NCBI RefSeq assembly: GCF_001442755.1
Contig: NZ_CP006368.1
Coordinates: 124,001-188,000, forward strand
Source: Aureimonas sp. AU20
GTDB lineage: Bacteria > Pseudomonadota > Alphaproteobacteria > Rhizobiales > Rhizobiaceae
Direction of reading: 5' to 3'
DNA length: 64,000 nucleotides
Shown here: in pieces, positions 43,086 through 52,043 of the stretch
Layout of the letters: each line of letters opens with the position of its first letter
Position numbering within the stretch: the first letter of the stretch is position 1
Notes under the pieces: model-generated
What the model saw: the letters and a program-made list of their open reading frames with translations, nothing else
Databases searched by the model: none
What the model was told of the DNA's origin: nothing
Made by a program: the position numbers and the translations under genes

Positions 43086-44045
43086 ATGAATAGAGTTCAG
43101 ATTTTCGCTTCCACCATGCTTTTGGGTTGTGCCGTCACGATCGCGGGACCCTCCGCCGTTTACGCTCAGTCGCTCGGCGGCGGCCTCGGGGGAGGGGTCG
43201 GTGCCTCGGTCGGAGGTGCCGGTGGCGTTTCTGCCGGCCTTGGCGGCGGGCTCGGCAATGGCGGGCTCGGCGGCGGCATCGGAGCGTCCGTCGGCGGCGC
43301 GAACGGCGTGGGTGCCGGGCTTGGTGGGTCGCTGGGCGGCGGGTCGGGCGTCAACGCCGGAGGGGGTGCGTCCGTCGGCGGCTCCAATGGCGTCGGCGCA
43401 GGCGTCGGTGCCTCGATTGGCGGGTCAAGCGGCGGGTCGGGTGGCGTCAATGCCGGCGCAGGCGCTTCGATCGGCGGCGGCAGCGGCGTCAATGCCGGCG
43501 TTGGTGCGTCGGTGGGTGGTTCCAGTGGCGTCAATGCCGGGGCCGGCGCCTCGCTCGGGGGCTCCAACGGCGTCGGCGCGGGCCTCGGCGCTTCGCTCGG
43601 CGGGGGCCAGGGCGTCAATGCCGGGGCCGGCGCATCGGTCGGCGGCTCCAACGGCATCGGGGTCGGCCTGGGCGCCTCGCTCGGCGGATCGCGCGGCAAT
43701 GGGATTGGCGGGTCGCGCCCAGGCACCGGAGGCTCGCTTCCCGGCCGCGCCGACGGGCCCTCGGGCGGCTTTCAACCCGGCAATCCCGGCGTTCCCGTGA
43801 TCGGCGCGCGGCCGAACGGCCCGGGCGTCGCGACCACCGCTCCCGGCATGGTGGGCCGTCCGCGTGGAGTGATCCCCATCACGCCCGGGATGAACCGCCG
43901 GGTCGCGACCGTCGCCACCGCCTTCAACCAGATGAGCCGCAGCGATCGGCGTCAGATGCAGCGGCAGTGCGGCAGCATCCTGGCGGACCCCAATGCCAAC
44001 GATTGGGGCCTCGTGCAACTCTGCAAGATCCTGCGCGGCTCCTGA
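43086..44045 (+). CDS. Secreted glycine-rich 14-residue-repeat protein
   Basis: A 319-residue protein with a signal peptide (STMLLGCAVTIAGPSAVYAQ). Residues about 74-203 are nine tandem copies of a 14-residue unit, of which GVNAGAGASVGGSN is a good example; copies alternate between GVNAG and GVGAG types, and one is 18 residues long. A proline/glycine linker follows. The C-terminal 60 residues (NRRVATVATAFNQMSRSDRRQMQRQC, then NDWGLVQLCKIL) form a separate small domain with two Cys. I do not recognise a characterised homologue. Such repeats suggest a surface or matrix protein. Confidence 0.75.
   Translation: MNRVQIFASTMLLGCAVTIAGPSAVYAQSLGGGLGGGVGASVGGAGGVSAGLGGGLGNGGLGGGIGASVGGANGVGAGLGGSLGGGSGVNAGGGASVGGSNGVGAGVGASIGGSSGGSGGVNAGAGASIGGGSGVNAGVGASVGGSSGVNAGAGASLGGSNGVGAGLGASLGGGQGVNAGAGASVGGSNGIGVGLGASLGGSRGNGIGGSRPGTGGSLPGRADGPSGGFQPGNPGVPVIGARPNGPGVATTAPGMVGRPRGVIPITPGMNRRVATVATAFNQMSRSDRRQMQRQCGSILADPNANDWGLVQLCKILRGS
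43305..43694 (+). repeat. Tandem 42-bp coding repeat
   Basis: About nine copies of a 42-bp unit (one of 54 bp) encode the glycine/alanine-rich repeats of the secreted protein. Copies differ at synonymous and replacement sites, so the array is old enough to have diverged. Confidence 0.85.
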
Positions 44046-44053
44046 ACAGACGA

Positions 44054-44085
44054 GCGGGTGCCGATCCATCGGGATCGGCACCCGC
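44054..44085 (+). terminator. Strong hairpin after the glycine-rich gene
   Basis: GCGGGTGCCGATCC pairs perfectly with GGATCGGCACCCGC around a four-base loop, 9 bp after the stop. Only a short ATTT follows, so it is terminator-like rather than canonical. Confidence 0.7.
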
Positions 44086-44162
44086 CCATTTCGGCCGATC
44101 GGGCCGCCAATCGCAACGCCCGCTGCCCCCGCCATCCGAGCCCTCCCATCCTGTGGAGTGAA

Positions 44163-44909
44163 ATGATGCAGTGCCTGGTCCAGGCTTCCGCCCCGCGAGA
44201 GGCTCCCAATGCGATGCAGCGCCTCAAGCGGGGGCGCATCCGGCAGATCATCGCCTATCATGCGTATCGCACGACCTATCAGCCGCTCCTGCGCCTGTCC
44301 GACGACCGGATCGAGGGCCGCGAATGCCTGACGCGCTTCGAGCTCGAACCCTATCGCTCGCCGGATCAATGGTTTCAGGATGCGAGCGAGGTCGGCCTGG
44401 GCCTGGACCTCGAATTCGAGACCATGGCGGCGGGGCTGAAAGGGCTCGCCGTCATGCCACCTTGCGACTACCTCGCCCTCAACATCTCGCCCGAAGCGCT
44501 CCGTGATCCTCGGCTTTCCGCGCTTCTGGCCAGGGTGGACCTGCGCCGGATCGTGCTGGAGCTCACGGAGCACGCGCCGGTCAGCGACTACGGTCCGATC
44601 CTGCGGGTGCTTGCGCCGCTGCGCAGCCGGGGCCTGCGCGTCGCAGTCGACGATGTCGGCGCCGGCTACGCCAATCTGCGGCATATCCTGTGCCTGAGGC
44701 CCGACATGATCAAACTCGACATCAGCCTCACCCGCGACATCCAGCATTGCCCAGCCCAGATCGCGCTTCTCGCCGGCCTCGTTCCCTTCGGAAAGGCGAT
44801 CGGCGCCCGCATCGTGGCCGAAGGCGTCGAGACCGTGCCGCAGCTTCGCCAACTGCGCGGCCTCGGCGTGGACGTGGCACAAGGCTATCTCCTCGGACGC
44901 CCCATTTGA
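44163..44909 (+). CDS. EAL-domain protein (c-di-GMP phosphodiesterase-like)
   Basis: A 248-residue protein that is a stand-alone EAL domain. The signature Glu is in EGRECLTRFE, where EAL reads ECL. The other metal and catalytic positions can be matched: Asn in LALNISPEAL, Glu in VLELTEHAP, the Asp pair in VAVDDVGAGYANLRH, Lys in MIKLDISLTRD and Glu in IVAEGVETVPQL. This suggests an active phosphodiesterase that degrades cyclic di-GMP, which controls biofilm and matrix. ATG 44163 has GGAG upstream; the frame extends left to 44058 without homology. No sensor or GGDEF domain is attached. Confidence 0.85.
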   Translation: MMQCLVQASAPREAPNAMQRLKRGRIRQIIAYHAYRTTYQPLLRLSDDRIEGRECLTRFELEPYRSPDQWFQDASEVGLGLDLEFETMAAGLKGLAVMPPCDYLALNISPEALRDPRLSALLARVDLRRIVLELTEHAPVSDYGPILRVLAPLRSRGLRVAVDDVGAGYANLRHILCLRPDMIKLDISLTRDIQHCPAQIALLAGLVPFGKAIGARIVAEGVETVPQLRQLRGLGVDVAQGYLLGRPI

Positions 44910-45235
44910 CAGCATGTGCTTTGCACAGGAGGTGCAACTTGGAGCTCAGGCGCCTTTCGTGCGCTCGATGGTTCGGGGGGACGGAATTGACCCGGTGATC
45001 CATTCCACCGGAGAACGGAGAACATCCCCCTTCGAGACGGCTGGCCATACAGGCCAGATTAATGCTTCCGCCTGTCGTGACCTAGACGGCGGGACGGCGG
45101 ACCTTGGTATGGTCGTCGATCCTGATGGGCGTGAGGGAGAGGCGCGTCCGAACGAAGACATGTGGTCAAGTCCGGCGCGCGGGCTCGCCCGAACCTCATA
45201 AGGCATCGCGCGGTCCGCACAGGGTCGACCGCATC
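44910..45235. other. Gap with no recognisable gene
   Basis: About 330 bp between the EAL gene and the Rrf2 promoter. Short frames on both strands have no recognisable motifs, and I see no repeat or strong hairpin. Confidence 0.4.
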
Positions 45236-45271
45236 TTGACAGGTCGCGCTTTACGCAACAAATGATGTTGC
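45236..45271 (+). promoter_or_regulatory. Promoter and palindromic operator of the Rrf2 gene
   Basis: TTGACA (45236-45241) is a good -35 box. The palindrome GCAACA-AATGA-TGTTGC (45255-45271) covers the expected -10 region and ends at the start codon. A regulator bound there would block polymerase, so autoregulation by the Rrf2 protein is likely. No clear RBS precedes ATG 45272. Confidence 0.5.
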
Positions 45272-45739
45272 ATGAAACGAGACAGCCGATTGTCGGGCGT
45301 TCTGCACGTCCTCCTCCACATGGCCGAGACCGATGGTCCGGTCACGTCCGAGCATCTTTCCAAGGCGATGCAGACGAATCCCGTCGTCATCCGCCGGATC
45401 ATGGCGGGCCTTCGCGACCAGGGCCTCGTGCGCTCCGGCAAGGGGCACGGTGGCGGCTGGACCATCGCCAAGGATCTGGCGACCGTGACGCTGCGCGATG
45501 TCTACGACGCCCTCGGCTCGCCCGGCATCTTCGCCATGGGCAACCGGACCGAGGCGCCGGGCTGCCTCGTCGAAGAGGCCGTCAACGCGGCGCTCGACGA
45601 CACGTTCACGCGCGCCGAAGCGCTGCTTCTGGAGCGGTTCGGCGAGGTGACGCTGGGCATGCTCCATGCCGATTTTCACGCGCGGATGAAGCGCCGAGCC
45701 AGCCATTGCGAATTCAAGGACGAACCTCATGCGGCATGA
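45272..45739 (+). CDS. Rrf2-family transcriptional regulator
   Basis: A 155-residue regulator. The N-terminal winged helix reads [59 protein letters not shown], the Rrf2 pattern including the R/K-x-GGxxL-like wing. Only two Cys are present (APGCLVEEA and SHCEF), so the three-Cys Fe-S site of IscR or NsrR is absent. Redox or electrophile sensing by Cys is possible. Its stop codon overlaps the start of the oxidoreductase gene by 11 bp, so it probably regulates that gene. Confidence 0.88.
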   Translation: MKRDSRLSGVLHVLLHMAETDGPVTSEHLSKAMQTNPVVIRRIMAGLRDQGLVRSGKGHGGGWTIAKDLATVTLRDVYDALGSPGIFAMGNRTEAPGCLVEEAVNAALDDTFTRAEALLLERFGEVTLGMLHADFHARMKRRASHCEFKDEPHAA

Positions 45740-46625
45740 CGCGATCATCATCGGTGGCAGCTTCGCCGGCCTGTCCGCCGCCACCTACATCGCCCGCGCC
45801 CGCCGTCGCGTGGCGGTGATCGACGCGAGAGCGCCGCGCAACCGCTTTGCGGCGCATTCCCATGGCTTCCTCGCGCAGGACGGATCGGAGCCGCGGGCCA
45901 TCCTCGCCACGGCCCGCACGCAGCTTGCCGCCTATGCCGAGGTCTCGCTGGTCGAGGCGACTGCCATCGACGCCAGTCCGATCGAGGGCGGCTTCGCGGT
46001 GACGCTCGGTGACGGACGGGTCCTGGAGGCGTCGAAGCTGGTGCTCGCCTTCGGTGTCGCCGACACATTGCCGACGCTTCCGGGCCTCGCCGAGCGCTGG
46101 GGGCGCACGGTGCTCCATTGTCCCTATTGCCACGGCTACGAGTTCGCCGGGCGGCGTCTCGGCGTCCTCCAAACCGCCTCCCATTCGGCCCATCAGGCGA
46201 TGCTCATTTCCGAATGGGGCCCGACCACCCTCTTTCTCGACGGTGGGGACATGCCGGACCCGGACACGCGCGACGCGCTGGCACAACGCGGCGTCGCGAT
46301 CGAACCGCGCTCCGTGGCCCGGCTCCAAGGCGAACTTGGTGCGCCGCTCGACATCGTCTTCGAGGACGGCGGGCATGACTCGGTCGCAGCGCTCTTCATC
46401 GCCGCCCCCTGGCGGCTGAGCAGCGACCTTGCCGAGCGGCTGGGCTGCGCCGTCGAGAACGGCCCGCTGGGGCCCGTCATTCGGACGGACGATCTGAAGA
46501 TGACGAGTGTCCCCGGCGTCTACGCCGCAGGGGACATCGCGCGCGCTCCGCATTCGGTGACCTGGGCCGCAAGCGACGGGGTCACCGCCGGCGTTGCCGT
46601 TCACCGTGCGCTGGCGTTCGGCTAG
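45729..46625 (+). CDS. Thioredoxin-reductase-like FAD oxidoreductase (CPYC motif)
   Basis: A 298-residue flavoprotein. The FAD motif is [20 protein letters not shown] and the terminal FAD loop is [17 protein letters not shown]. The redox centre reads [12 protein letters not shown] near residue 135, the CxxC form seen in GliT/HlmI-type dithiol oxidases. In the position of the NADPH Rossmann motif, [14 protein letters not shown] lacks the GxGxxA pattern of true thioredoxin reductases, which suggests that oxygen rather than NADPH may be the partner. It overlaps the Rrf2 gene by 11 bp. Confidence 0.87.
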   Translation: MRHDAIIIGGSFAGLSAATYIARARRRVAVIDARAPRNRFAAHSHGFLAQDGSEPRAILATARTQLAAYAEVSLVEATAIDASPIEGGFAVTLGDGRVLEASKLVLAFGVADTLPTLPGLAERWGRTVLHCPYCHGYEFAGRRLGVLQTASHSAHQAMLISEWGPTTLFLDGGDMPDPDTRDALAQRGVAIEPRSVARLQGELGAPLDIVFEDGGHDSVAALFIAAPWRLSSDLAERLGCAVENGPLGPVIRTDDLKMTSVPGVYAAGDIARAPHSVTWAASDGVTAGVAVHRALAFG

Positions 46626-46839
46626 GCGCGAGGTGCTTGGTGCGTTGAGCCGCCACGATCGTTGACGAAGTGGGCCGGCGGTCGCGCAATTGTTCCGGCT
46701 GGTGCGACCTGCGTCAGTCGACGGCCGCTATGCCTGGATATCCCGGTTCGGACTATCGACCACGCCCACACGAACATCGAGATAGTCGCCGCGCGCACGC
46801 CTGCCTGCGCGCCAAGACCCACGCTGAACACCCGTCGGT

Positions 46840-47340
46840 TTATTCGCTCGCGACCGGGCTCGGGCCGCGTTCGAGATAGGTCGACAGGGCGATGTAGCTT
46901 CTCGTTCCCTTGAAGCCTTCGATGGAATGGATGCGCTCCAGCAGGTCTTCCAGCGCCTGCGTGTCCCGCGTCCTGACCTTCAGAAGCATGGCGCTTTCGC
47001 CCGTCACCGTGTGGATCTCCTCGACCTCAGGCAGTTCCTTCAGGGCGAGGAGATGACGGGTCACCGCCCAGCTTGTCGTGTCGACATGCACGAAGGTCAG
47101 GAGCGGGCGTCCGAGCTTGGCCCCGTCGAGCACGGCCACGTTCGCCTTGATGACACCTTCCTGCCGCAGGCGCTTCACGCGCTCGTGGACGGCGGGCGCC
47201 GAGAGGTGGAGACGCTTTCCGAGATCGGCGTAGCTGCGGGAGGAGTCCTCCGCCAGAAGGCCTAACAGCGTTCGGTCCCTGTCATCCAGGCGAGCGGGCG
47301 GCGCGTGCCTTTGCCGAACGGGGTTCGGTTCTTCGCTCAA
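46840..47340 (-). CDS. Lrp/AsnC-family transcriptional regulator
   Basis: A 166-residue regulator. The N-terminal helix-turn-helix is LDDRDRTLLGLLAEDSSRSYADLGKRLHLSAPAVHERVKRLRQEGVI and the C-terminal RAM ligand domain is LLTFVHVDTTSWAVTRHLLALKELPEVEEIHTVTGESAMLLKVRTRD. TTG 47340 is taken as the start because AAGGAGG lies about 9 bp upstream; the frame continues to 47898 but without homology. It is divergent from the DUF2000 gene (99-bp gap), a pairing often seen, and probably controls it. Confidence 0.87.
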   Translation of the reverse strand: MSEEPNPVRQRHAPPARLDDRDRTLLGLLAEDSSRSYADLGKRLHLSAPAVHERVKRLRQEGVIKANVAVLDGAKLGRPLLTFVHVDTTSWAVTRHLLALKELPEVEEIHTVTGESAMLLKVRTRDTQALEDLLERIHSIEGFKGTRSYIALSTYLERGPSPVASE

Positions 47341-47439
47341 CGCTCCGATCCTCCTTGGCGGTGAATGATGTTCGGCATTATCAAATTCCGATCTTACCCA
47401 ATGCGGCATTATCGCCGTATGCGTGCCTTGAGGTAAAGC

Positions 47440-47847
47440 ATGTTCGACACGAAGGCCGTCATCCTGGTTCTGGACGATCTGGCGATCTGGCAGAAGCTCA
47501 ACGTCACCGCGTTTCTGGCGACCGGCCTCGCTTCGGCGGCGCCGGAAGCCATGGGGGCGCCGTATGAGGACGCTTCGGGGCGAGTGTTCGCCCGTCTCCT
47601 CGGGCAGCCGGTGCTGGTCTTCGCGGCGACGCCGGAGGACCTTCGCCGCGCTCACCGCGTCTCCGGCGAGAAGGGGCTTCTCACGGCTGCCTATGTCCGC
47701 GCGATGTTCTCGACCGGCCATGACGCGGCGAACCGCGAGGCGTTCAAGGCGGAGCCCGCCGACGCGCCCGATCTGGTCGGCATCGCCATCCGCGGCCCGA
47801 AGAAGGATGTCGACAAGGCGACCAAGGGCGCGAAGCTGCATCCATGA
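47440..47847 (+). CDS. DUF2000-family protein
   Basis: A 135-residue protein beginning MFDTKAVILVLDDLAIWQKLNVTAFLATGL, with the central LGQPVLVFAATPEDLRRAHR typical of DUF2000. The fold resembles peptidyl-tRNA hydrolase 2, but the molecular role is unknown. It is divergent from the Lrp/AsnC-type gene, which may regulate it in response to an amino acid. Confidence 0.85.
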   Translation: MFDTKAVILVLDDLAIWQKLNVTAFLATGLASAAPEAMGAPYEDASGRVFARLLGQPVLVFAATPEDLRRAHRVSGEKGLLTAAYVRAMFSTGHDAANREAFKAEPADAPDLVGIAIRGPKKDVDKATKGAKLHP

Positions 47848-47907
47848 CGGCCCTCCTTCAGCTGATCCCGCCTTCGTCGTCTCGATCACGCCCGGCAAAG
47901 GCGGCGA

Positions 47908-48813
47908 TCAGGCCTCGACATAATTGGCCAACTCGTCGGGCGTCCCTTTCGGAAACGCGTCCTTCAAATGGTCGAGAAAGGCCGAGACGCGGGCGCTGAG
48001 AAGCCGTCGGCTCGGGTAGAGCGTCCAAAGGGCGATCTCCGGCCCTTCCACGTCGCCCCAGAGAACCAGCCGCCCCGAGGCGAGATCATGGCTGACGAGG
48101 GAGATCGGCAGCCGGGCGACGCCGACCCCCATGCGGGCCGCATCGCGCACCATGACGAGCGACGACAGGCTGAGCATGGGCTCGACGAGGATGCTCGTTT
48201 CGCCCTCGTTCGTCGTCATCCGCCAGATCTCCGGCGGGCGGGTGGCCGCGCCCCGAACCACGGCGGGAACGGGCGATCCCGCCGCTTGCGCCCGCAGGGT
48301 CGGGCTCGCCACGACCACCAGCCGGTCGCGCAGGAAGATGCGCCCCACGAGACTGTCGTCCGGCTCCGGGTTCACCCGGATCACGAGGTCGAAGGCTTCC
48401 TCCACCATGTCCACGGCGCGATCCTCCGTCGTGACCTCGAGCCGCACCTCGGGATGCTTCAGCGCGAACCCAGCGGCGAGCTTGCCCATGGCGGTCTGCG
48501 AAAAGAGCAGCGGCGCGCTGATGCGCAGCCGCCCGCGCGGCCGATGCCCGCCCGAGGCGATGGCGGACGCGGTCTCCTGAAGGTCGGTCAAAAGCACGGC
48601 CGTCCGCTCGAACAGGGCTCGCCCTTCCTCCGTCAGCTTCAGCGCGCGTCCACCGCGTTCGAACAAACGCAGGTCCAGGCTGGCTTCGAGTTCGGACACC
48701 CGGCGCGAGAGCGTCGCCTTCGGACGCCCCGTCGCGCGCGCGGCCCGGCCGAAGCCTTCGTGCCGGGCAACAAGGTTGAAATCGGCAAGCGCGAGAAGGT
48801 CCATCTGTTCCAC
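47908..48813 (-). CDS. LysR-family transcriptional regulator
   Basis: A 301-residue LysR-type protein. The helix-turn-helix is ADFNLVARHEGFGRAARATGRPKATLSRRVSELEASLDLRLFERGGRALKLTEEG. The effector domain has RGRLRISAPLLFSQTAMGKL, VRLEVTTEDRAVDMVEEAFDLVIRV and ARMGVGVARLP. It belongs to the subgroup that normally controls an adjacent divergent gene; here that is the NmrA-like gene, 93 bp away. Confidence 0.92.
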   Translation of the reverse strand: MEQMDLLALADFNLVARHEGFGRAARATGRPKATLSRRVSELEASLDLRLFERGGRALKLTEEGRALFERTAVLLTDLQETASAIASGGHRPRGRLRISAPLLFSQTAMGKLAAGFALKHPEVRLEVTTEDRAVDMVEEAFDLVIRVNPEPDDSLVGRIFLRDRLVVVASPTLRAQAAGSPVPAVVRGAATRPPEIWRMTTNEGETSILVEPMLSLSSLVMVRDAARMGVGVARLPISLVSHDLASGRLVLWGDVEGPEIALWTLYPSRRLLSARVSAFLDHLKDAFPKGTPDELANYVEA

Positions 48814-48906
48814 CAGCGAGACGGCGTGTCCAAAAGCGGCGTCTATCGGGAGCTTAGTGGATCACCGATCTTGCGTCTGTCGTCAAATGCAAACCGGAGC
48901 TTTCCC

Positions 48907-49776
48907 ATGACCATCCTCGTTACCGGCGCCACGGGCACCGTTGGCCGCAACGTCATCGAGCAACTCATCTCGCGAGGGGCCGATGTTCGCGCCCTCGTCC
49001 GCGATCCCGCAAAGGCCAATCTCCCCTCGAACGTCGATCTCGTGCAGGGCGACCTTCTGGATGTCGACGCGATCCGGCGTGCGCTGCGGGGCGTCTCGAC
49101 GCTGTTTCTCCTCAACGCCGTCGTGCCGGAGGAATTCACGCAGGCGCTGATCACTCTCAACCTCGCCCGGGACGCGGGGGTCGAGCGGCTCGTTTATCTC
49201 TCCGTGATCCATAGCGACGTCTATGTGAACGTGCCGCATTTCGCGGGCAAGTTCGGCGTCGAGCGCATGATCGAGGAGGCCGGCTTCGGCGCGACCATCC
49301 TGCGCCCGGCCTATTTCATGAACAACGATCTCACGATCAAGGACGTGGTGACCGGCCATGGCGCCTACCCCATGCCCATCGGCGCCAAGGGCCTCGCCAT
49401 GGTCGACGCGCGCGACATCGGCGAGATCGCGGCCATTGAGCTGATCCGCCGCGAGCGGTCGGCGCAGGCGCTGCCGCTCGAACGCATCAACGTCGTCGGC
49501 CCCGACACGCTCACTGGCCCGGATGTCGCCGGGATTTGGACCGAGCTGCTGGGCCGCCCGATCGCTTACGGCGGCGACGATGGTGCCGGGTTCGAGCAGA
49601 ACCTGCGGCAGTTCATGCCGGGCTGGATGGCCTATGACATGCGCCTGATGGCGGAGCGCTTCGTGACCGACGGCATGGTGCCGCAAGCCGGCGACGTCGA
49701 TCGCCTGACCGCGCTTCTCGGGCGCCCGCTGCGCACGTATCGCGACTTCGCGGCCGAGATCACGGCGACGGCCTGA
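48907..49776 (+). CDS. NmrA-like NAD(P)-binding protein (atypical SDR)
   Basis: A 289-residue protein with Rossmann motif MTILVTGATGTVGRNVIEQL. Further family segments are ALVRDPAK, DLVQGDLLD, RLVYLSVIHSD, LRPAYFMNN, MVDARDIGEIAAIEL. The active-site YxxxK of classical SDRs is not present, so it fits the NmrA/HSCARG/quinone-reductase-like (QOR2) group of redox sensors and reductases. It is divergent from a LysR gene that probably regulates it. ATG 48907 follows a weak RBS. Confidence 0.88.
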   Translation: MTILVTGATGTVGRNVIEQLISRGADVRALVRDPAKANLPSNVDLVQGDLLDVDAIRRALRGVSTLFLLNAVVPEEFTQALITLNLARDAGVERLVYLSVIHSDVYVNVPHFAGKFGVERMIEEAGFGATILRPAYFMNNDLTIKDVVTGHGAYPMPIGAKGLAMVDARDIGEIAAIELIRRERSAQALPLERINVVGPDTLTGPDVAGIWTELLGRPIAYGGDDGAGFEQNLRQFMPGWMAYDMRLMAERFVTDGMVPQAGDVDRLTALLGRPLRTYRDFAAEITATA

Positions 49777-49821
49777 GCGCTACCGTCCTGATAAAACCAA
49801 GCCAGGCATGCTGCCTTTCCC

Positions 49822-49850
49822 CGCCGATCGGTAGAACCTGCCGATCGGCG
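49822..49850. terminator. Hairpin between NmrA-like and CocE-like genes
   Basis: CGCCGATCGG pairs perfectly with CCGATCGGCG around a nine-base loop in the 207-bp gap between convergent genes. No T-run is present; a bidirectional stop is possible. Confidence 0.5.
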
Positions 49851-49983
49851 CGCCGTTACGCACGGGACTTGGATGGGGACCCCATCCGCCTTTTCTCGAC
49901 CAGCCCGCAATCGGAGTCCAGGAAACCCGGTCAAGAAGAGACATGCTCGCAAGGGAGCCGATGCCGATCGGCGGTGCGGAGCC

Positions 49984-51990
49984 CTACAGATGGTCCCGGG
50001 CGATACGCTCGTCCCAGTCGCGCCGGTGGACCTCCTGACCGTTCTCGAAGGCCACATGCTGTCCGGTGAGGTGGAAGGTCTCGCGATCGGATGTGAGTTC
50101 GCAGCGGGTTTCGGTTCGCGTGCGCCAGCCCTCGCGGCCCATCTCGTAGCTTTGGGTCAGCACGTAGCGCGCCGAGAGCGGGTCGTCGTCGCGGATGGTC
50201 AGCTCGCGCCGCAGCGCGTGCGAGAGCTCGGTGCCGATCTCGTCGAAGCGCAGCACGCCTTCGCCGAACAGGCCGCCGACGCCCTCGGTGACATAGAGCG
50301 TCTCGCCGGTGACGTGATCCTGCGTCGACCAGCGACGCACCGAGCCGGGATCGAGCTGGGTGGTCGGCGTCGCCGATCCGCGCTCGGGCGGTGGGAAGGT
50401 GGGCGAAACGTCGTCGTCCCGCTCGCGCCGGGGCAGCTCCAGCCGGCTGGCGCCCGTGTCCACCGTCAGCGTCGCGGCATAGGGCGCCGGCCAGACCAGC
50501 GGCCAATAGGCCGTGGCGACGGCGAGACGGATACGGTTGCTGGCGGCGAAGCGATGCCCGCAATCGTTCAGCTTGATGCGGACATCGACCCACTCGCCGG
50601 GCGTCAGCGCCTCGGGCGCCTCGTGCCCGTCGCGATGGGCGAGGTTCAGCACCTGATAGGAAACGCGCACCGCTTCGCCGCCGGGCAGCACCTCGGACAG
50701 GCGCACGGCGATCTGCGCCTGCGGCGCGTCGGCCTTGAGGCGCAAGTGGAGAACCGGCGCGCCGAGAACCGGCAGGGCTGCCTCCAGGGGTGCCGTCTCG
50801 AACAGGAGCGCGCCGCCATCGTCCAGCCGCTGGTCCACCGGCATTTCGCCGACGCAGCCCGTGCCCATCCATTCGCCGCCGGCGCGGCCATGGCTCTGCG
50901 GCGAGCGGATGGAGCGCTCGCCCGCGATGGAGGTGCCGTCGAGGCGCAGCGAGCCGTCCGGCGCAAGGCCGAGGGCGAGCGGGCGGATCTGGGGCGAGGG
51001 GAGGGCGGGCTCGCCGACCCAGCGGCCCGGCGTCTCCCCGCGCGTGCCGTCCGGGGGGTAGGAGTCCGAGAGCCAGGCGCGCAGCATCGGCTCCCGCATG
51101 ATGCCGCGATCCTGGCCTTTCAGCCAATGGTCCCACCAGCGCACGGCCTCCTGCAGGAAGCCGATGGCGGGGCCGGGCACGCCGTCCTGCGGATAGATAT
51201 GGCCCCAGGGGCCGATGATGCCGAGGCGCGGCACACGGAGCTTTTCCAGAAGCCGCGGCACGGCATTGGTGTAGCTGTCGGCCCAGCCGCCGATGGCGAG
51301 CACCGGGCACTCGATGGCCGACCAGTCCTCCTGCACCGAGCCATGCTTCCAATACTCGTCGTAGCGCTGGTGGCGCATCCAGAGCGCGGGAAAGAAGGGC
51401 AGATGGTCGAGCCGCTTCAGCCAGCTTTCGCGCCAGGACGGGCCGACGATCTCGGGATCGAGCGGGCGCGACTGGTAGGCGAGCATGATCGCCCCCCACC
51501 AGAGATTGTCGTTGAGCAGGCACCCGCCCATGTAGTGGATGTCGTCGCGGAACCGGTCGTCGGTGGAATAGGCGGTGATGATGGCTTTGAGCGCCGGCGG
51601 ACGGCGCGCGGCGACCTGCAACCCGTTGAAGCCGCCCCAGCTCTTGCCCATCATGCCGACCGCGCCCGAGCACCAGGGCTGCTCGGCGATCCAGGCGATC
51701 ACCTCCAGCGCGTCGTCCTGCTCCTGGAGGAGATATTCGTCCTCCATCAGCCCGTCGGATTCGCCGGTGCCGCGCATGTCGACACGCAGCGCGGCATAGC
51801 CGTGCTCGGCGAAATAGCCGTGCATGGGCTCGTCGCGCCCGCGCGTGCCATCGCGTTTGCGATAGGGAATGTATTCCAGAATGGCCGGCACGGGCGCGGC
51901 CTCGGCCCCTTCGGGCAGCCAGAGGCGCGCGCCGAGGCGCGTTCCGTCGATAAGCGGAATCCAGAGATGCTCGATGGTTTGAACGGCCAT
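49984..51990 (-). CDS. CocE/NonD-family alpha/beta hydrolase
   Basis: A 668-residue hydrolase of the X-Pro dipeptidyl peptidase/cocaine esterase group. The nucleophile elbow is GKSWGGFNG near residue 120 (Ser), preceded by ALRVDMRGTGESDG. The acid and base candidates are in IGGWADSYTN and IGPWGHIYPQD. The C-terminal jelly-roll domain includes LHLRLKADAPQAQIAVRLSEVLPGG and RLAVATAYWPLVWPAPYAATLTV. It cleaves an ester, amide or Xaa-Pro bond. It is the last gene of a minus-strand operon with a peptide-type ABC importer, 53 bp after the ATPase gene, so it probably processes an imported compound. Confidence 0.9.
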   Translation of the reverse strand: MAVQTIEHLWIPLIDGTRLGARLWLPEGAEAAPVPAILEYIPYRKRDGTRGRDEPMHGYFAEHGYAALRVDMRGTGESDGLMEDEYLLQEQDDALEVIAWIAEQPWCSGAVGMMGKSWGGFNGLQVAARRPPALKAIITAYSTDDRFRDDIHYMGGCLLNDNLWWGAIMLAYQSRPLDPEIVGPSWRESWLKRLDHLPFFPALWMRHQRYDEYWKHGSVQEDWSAIECPVLAIGGWADSYTNAVPRLLEKLRVPRLGIIGPWGHIYPQDGVPGPAIGFLQEAVRWWDHWLKGQDRGIMREPMLRAWLSDSYPPDGTRGETPGRWVGEPALPSPQIRPLALGLAPDGSLRLDGTSIAGERSIRSPQSHGRAGGEWMGTGCVGEMPVDQRLDDGGALLFETAPLEAALPVLGAPVLHLRLKADAPQAQIAVRLSEVLPGGEAVRVSYQVLNLAHRDGHEAPEALTPGEWVDVRIKLNDCGHRFAASNRIRLAVATAYWPLVWPAPYAATLTVDTGASRLELPRRERDDDVSPTFPPPERGSATPTTQLDPGSVRRWSTQDHVTGETLYVTEGVGGLFGEGVLRFDEIGTELSHALRRELTIRDDDPLSARYVLTQSYEMGREGWRTRTETRCELTSDRETFHLTGQHVAFENGQEVHRRDWDERIARDHL

Positions 51991-52043
51991 GCTGGGACCT
52001 TGCGACCAGGAATGCGGTAGGGAATGTCGGTGATCGGGGCGGA

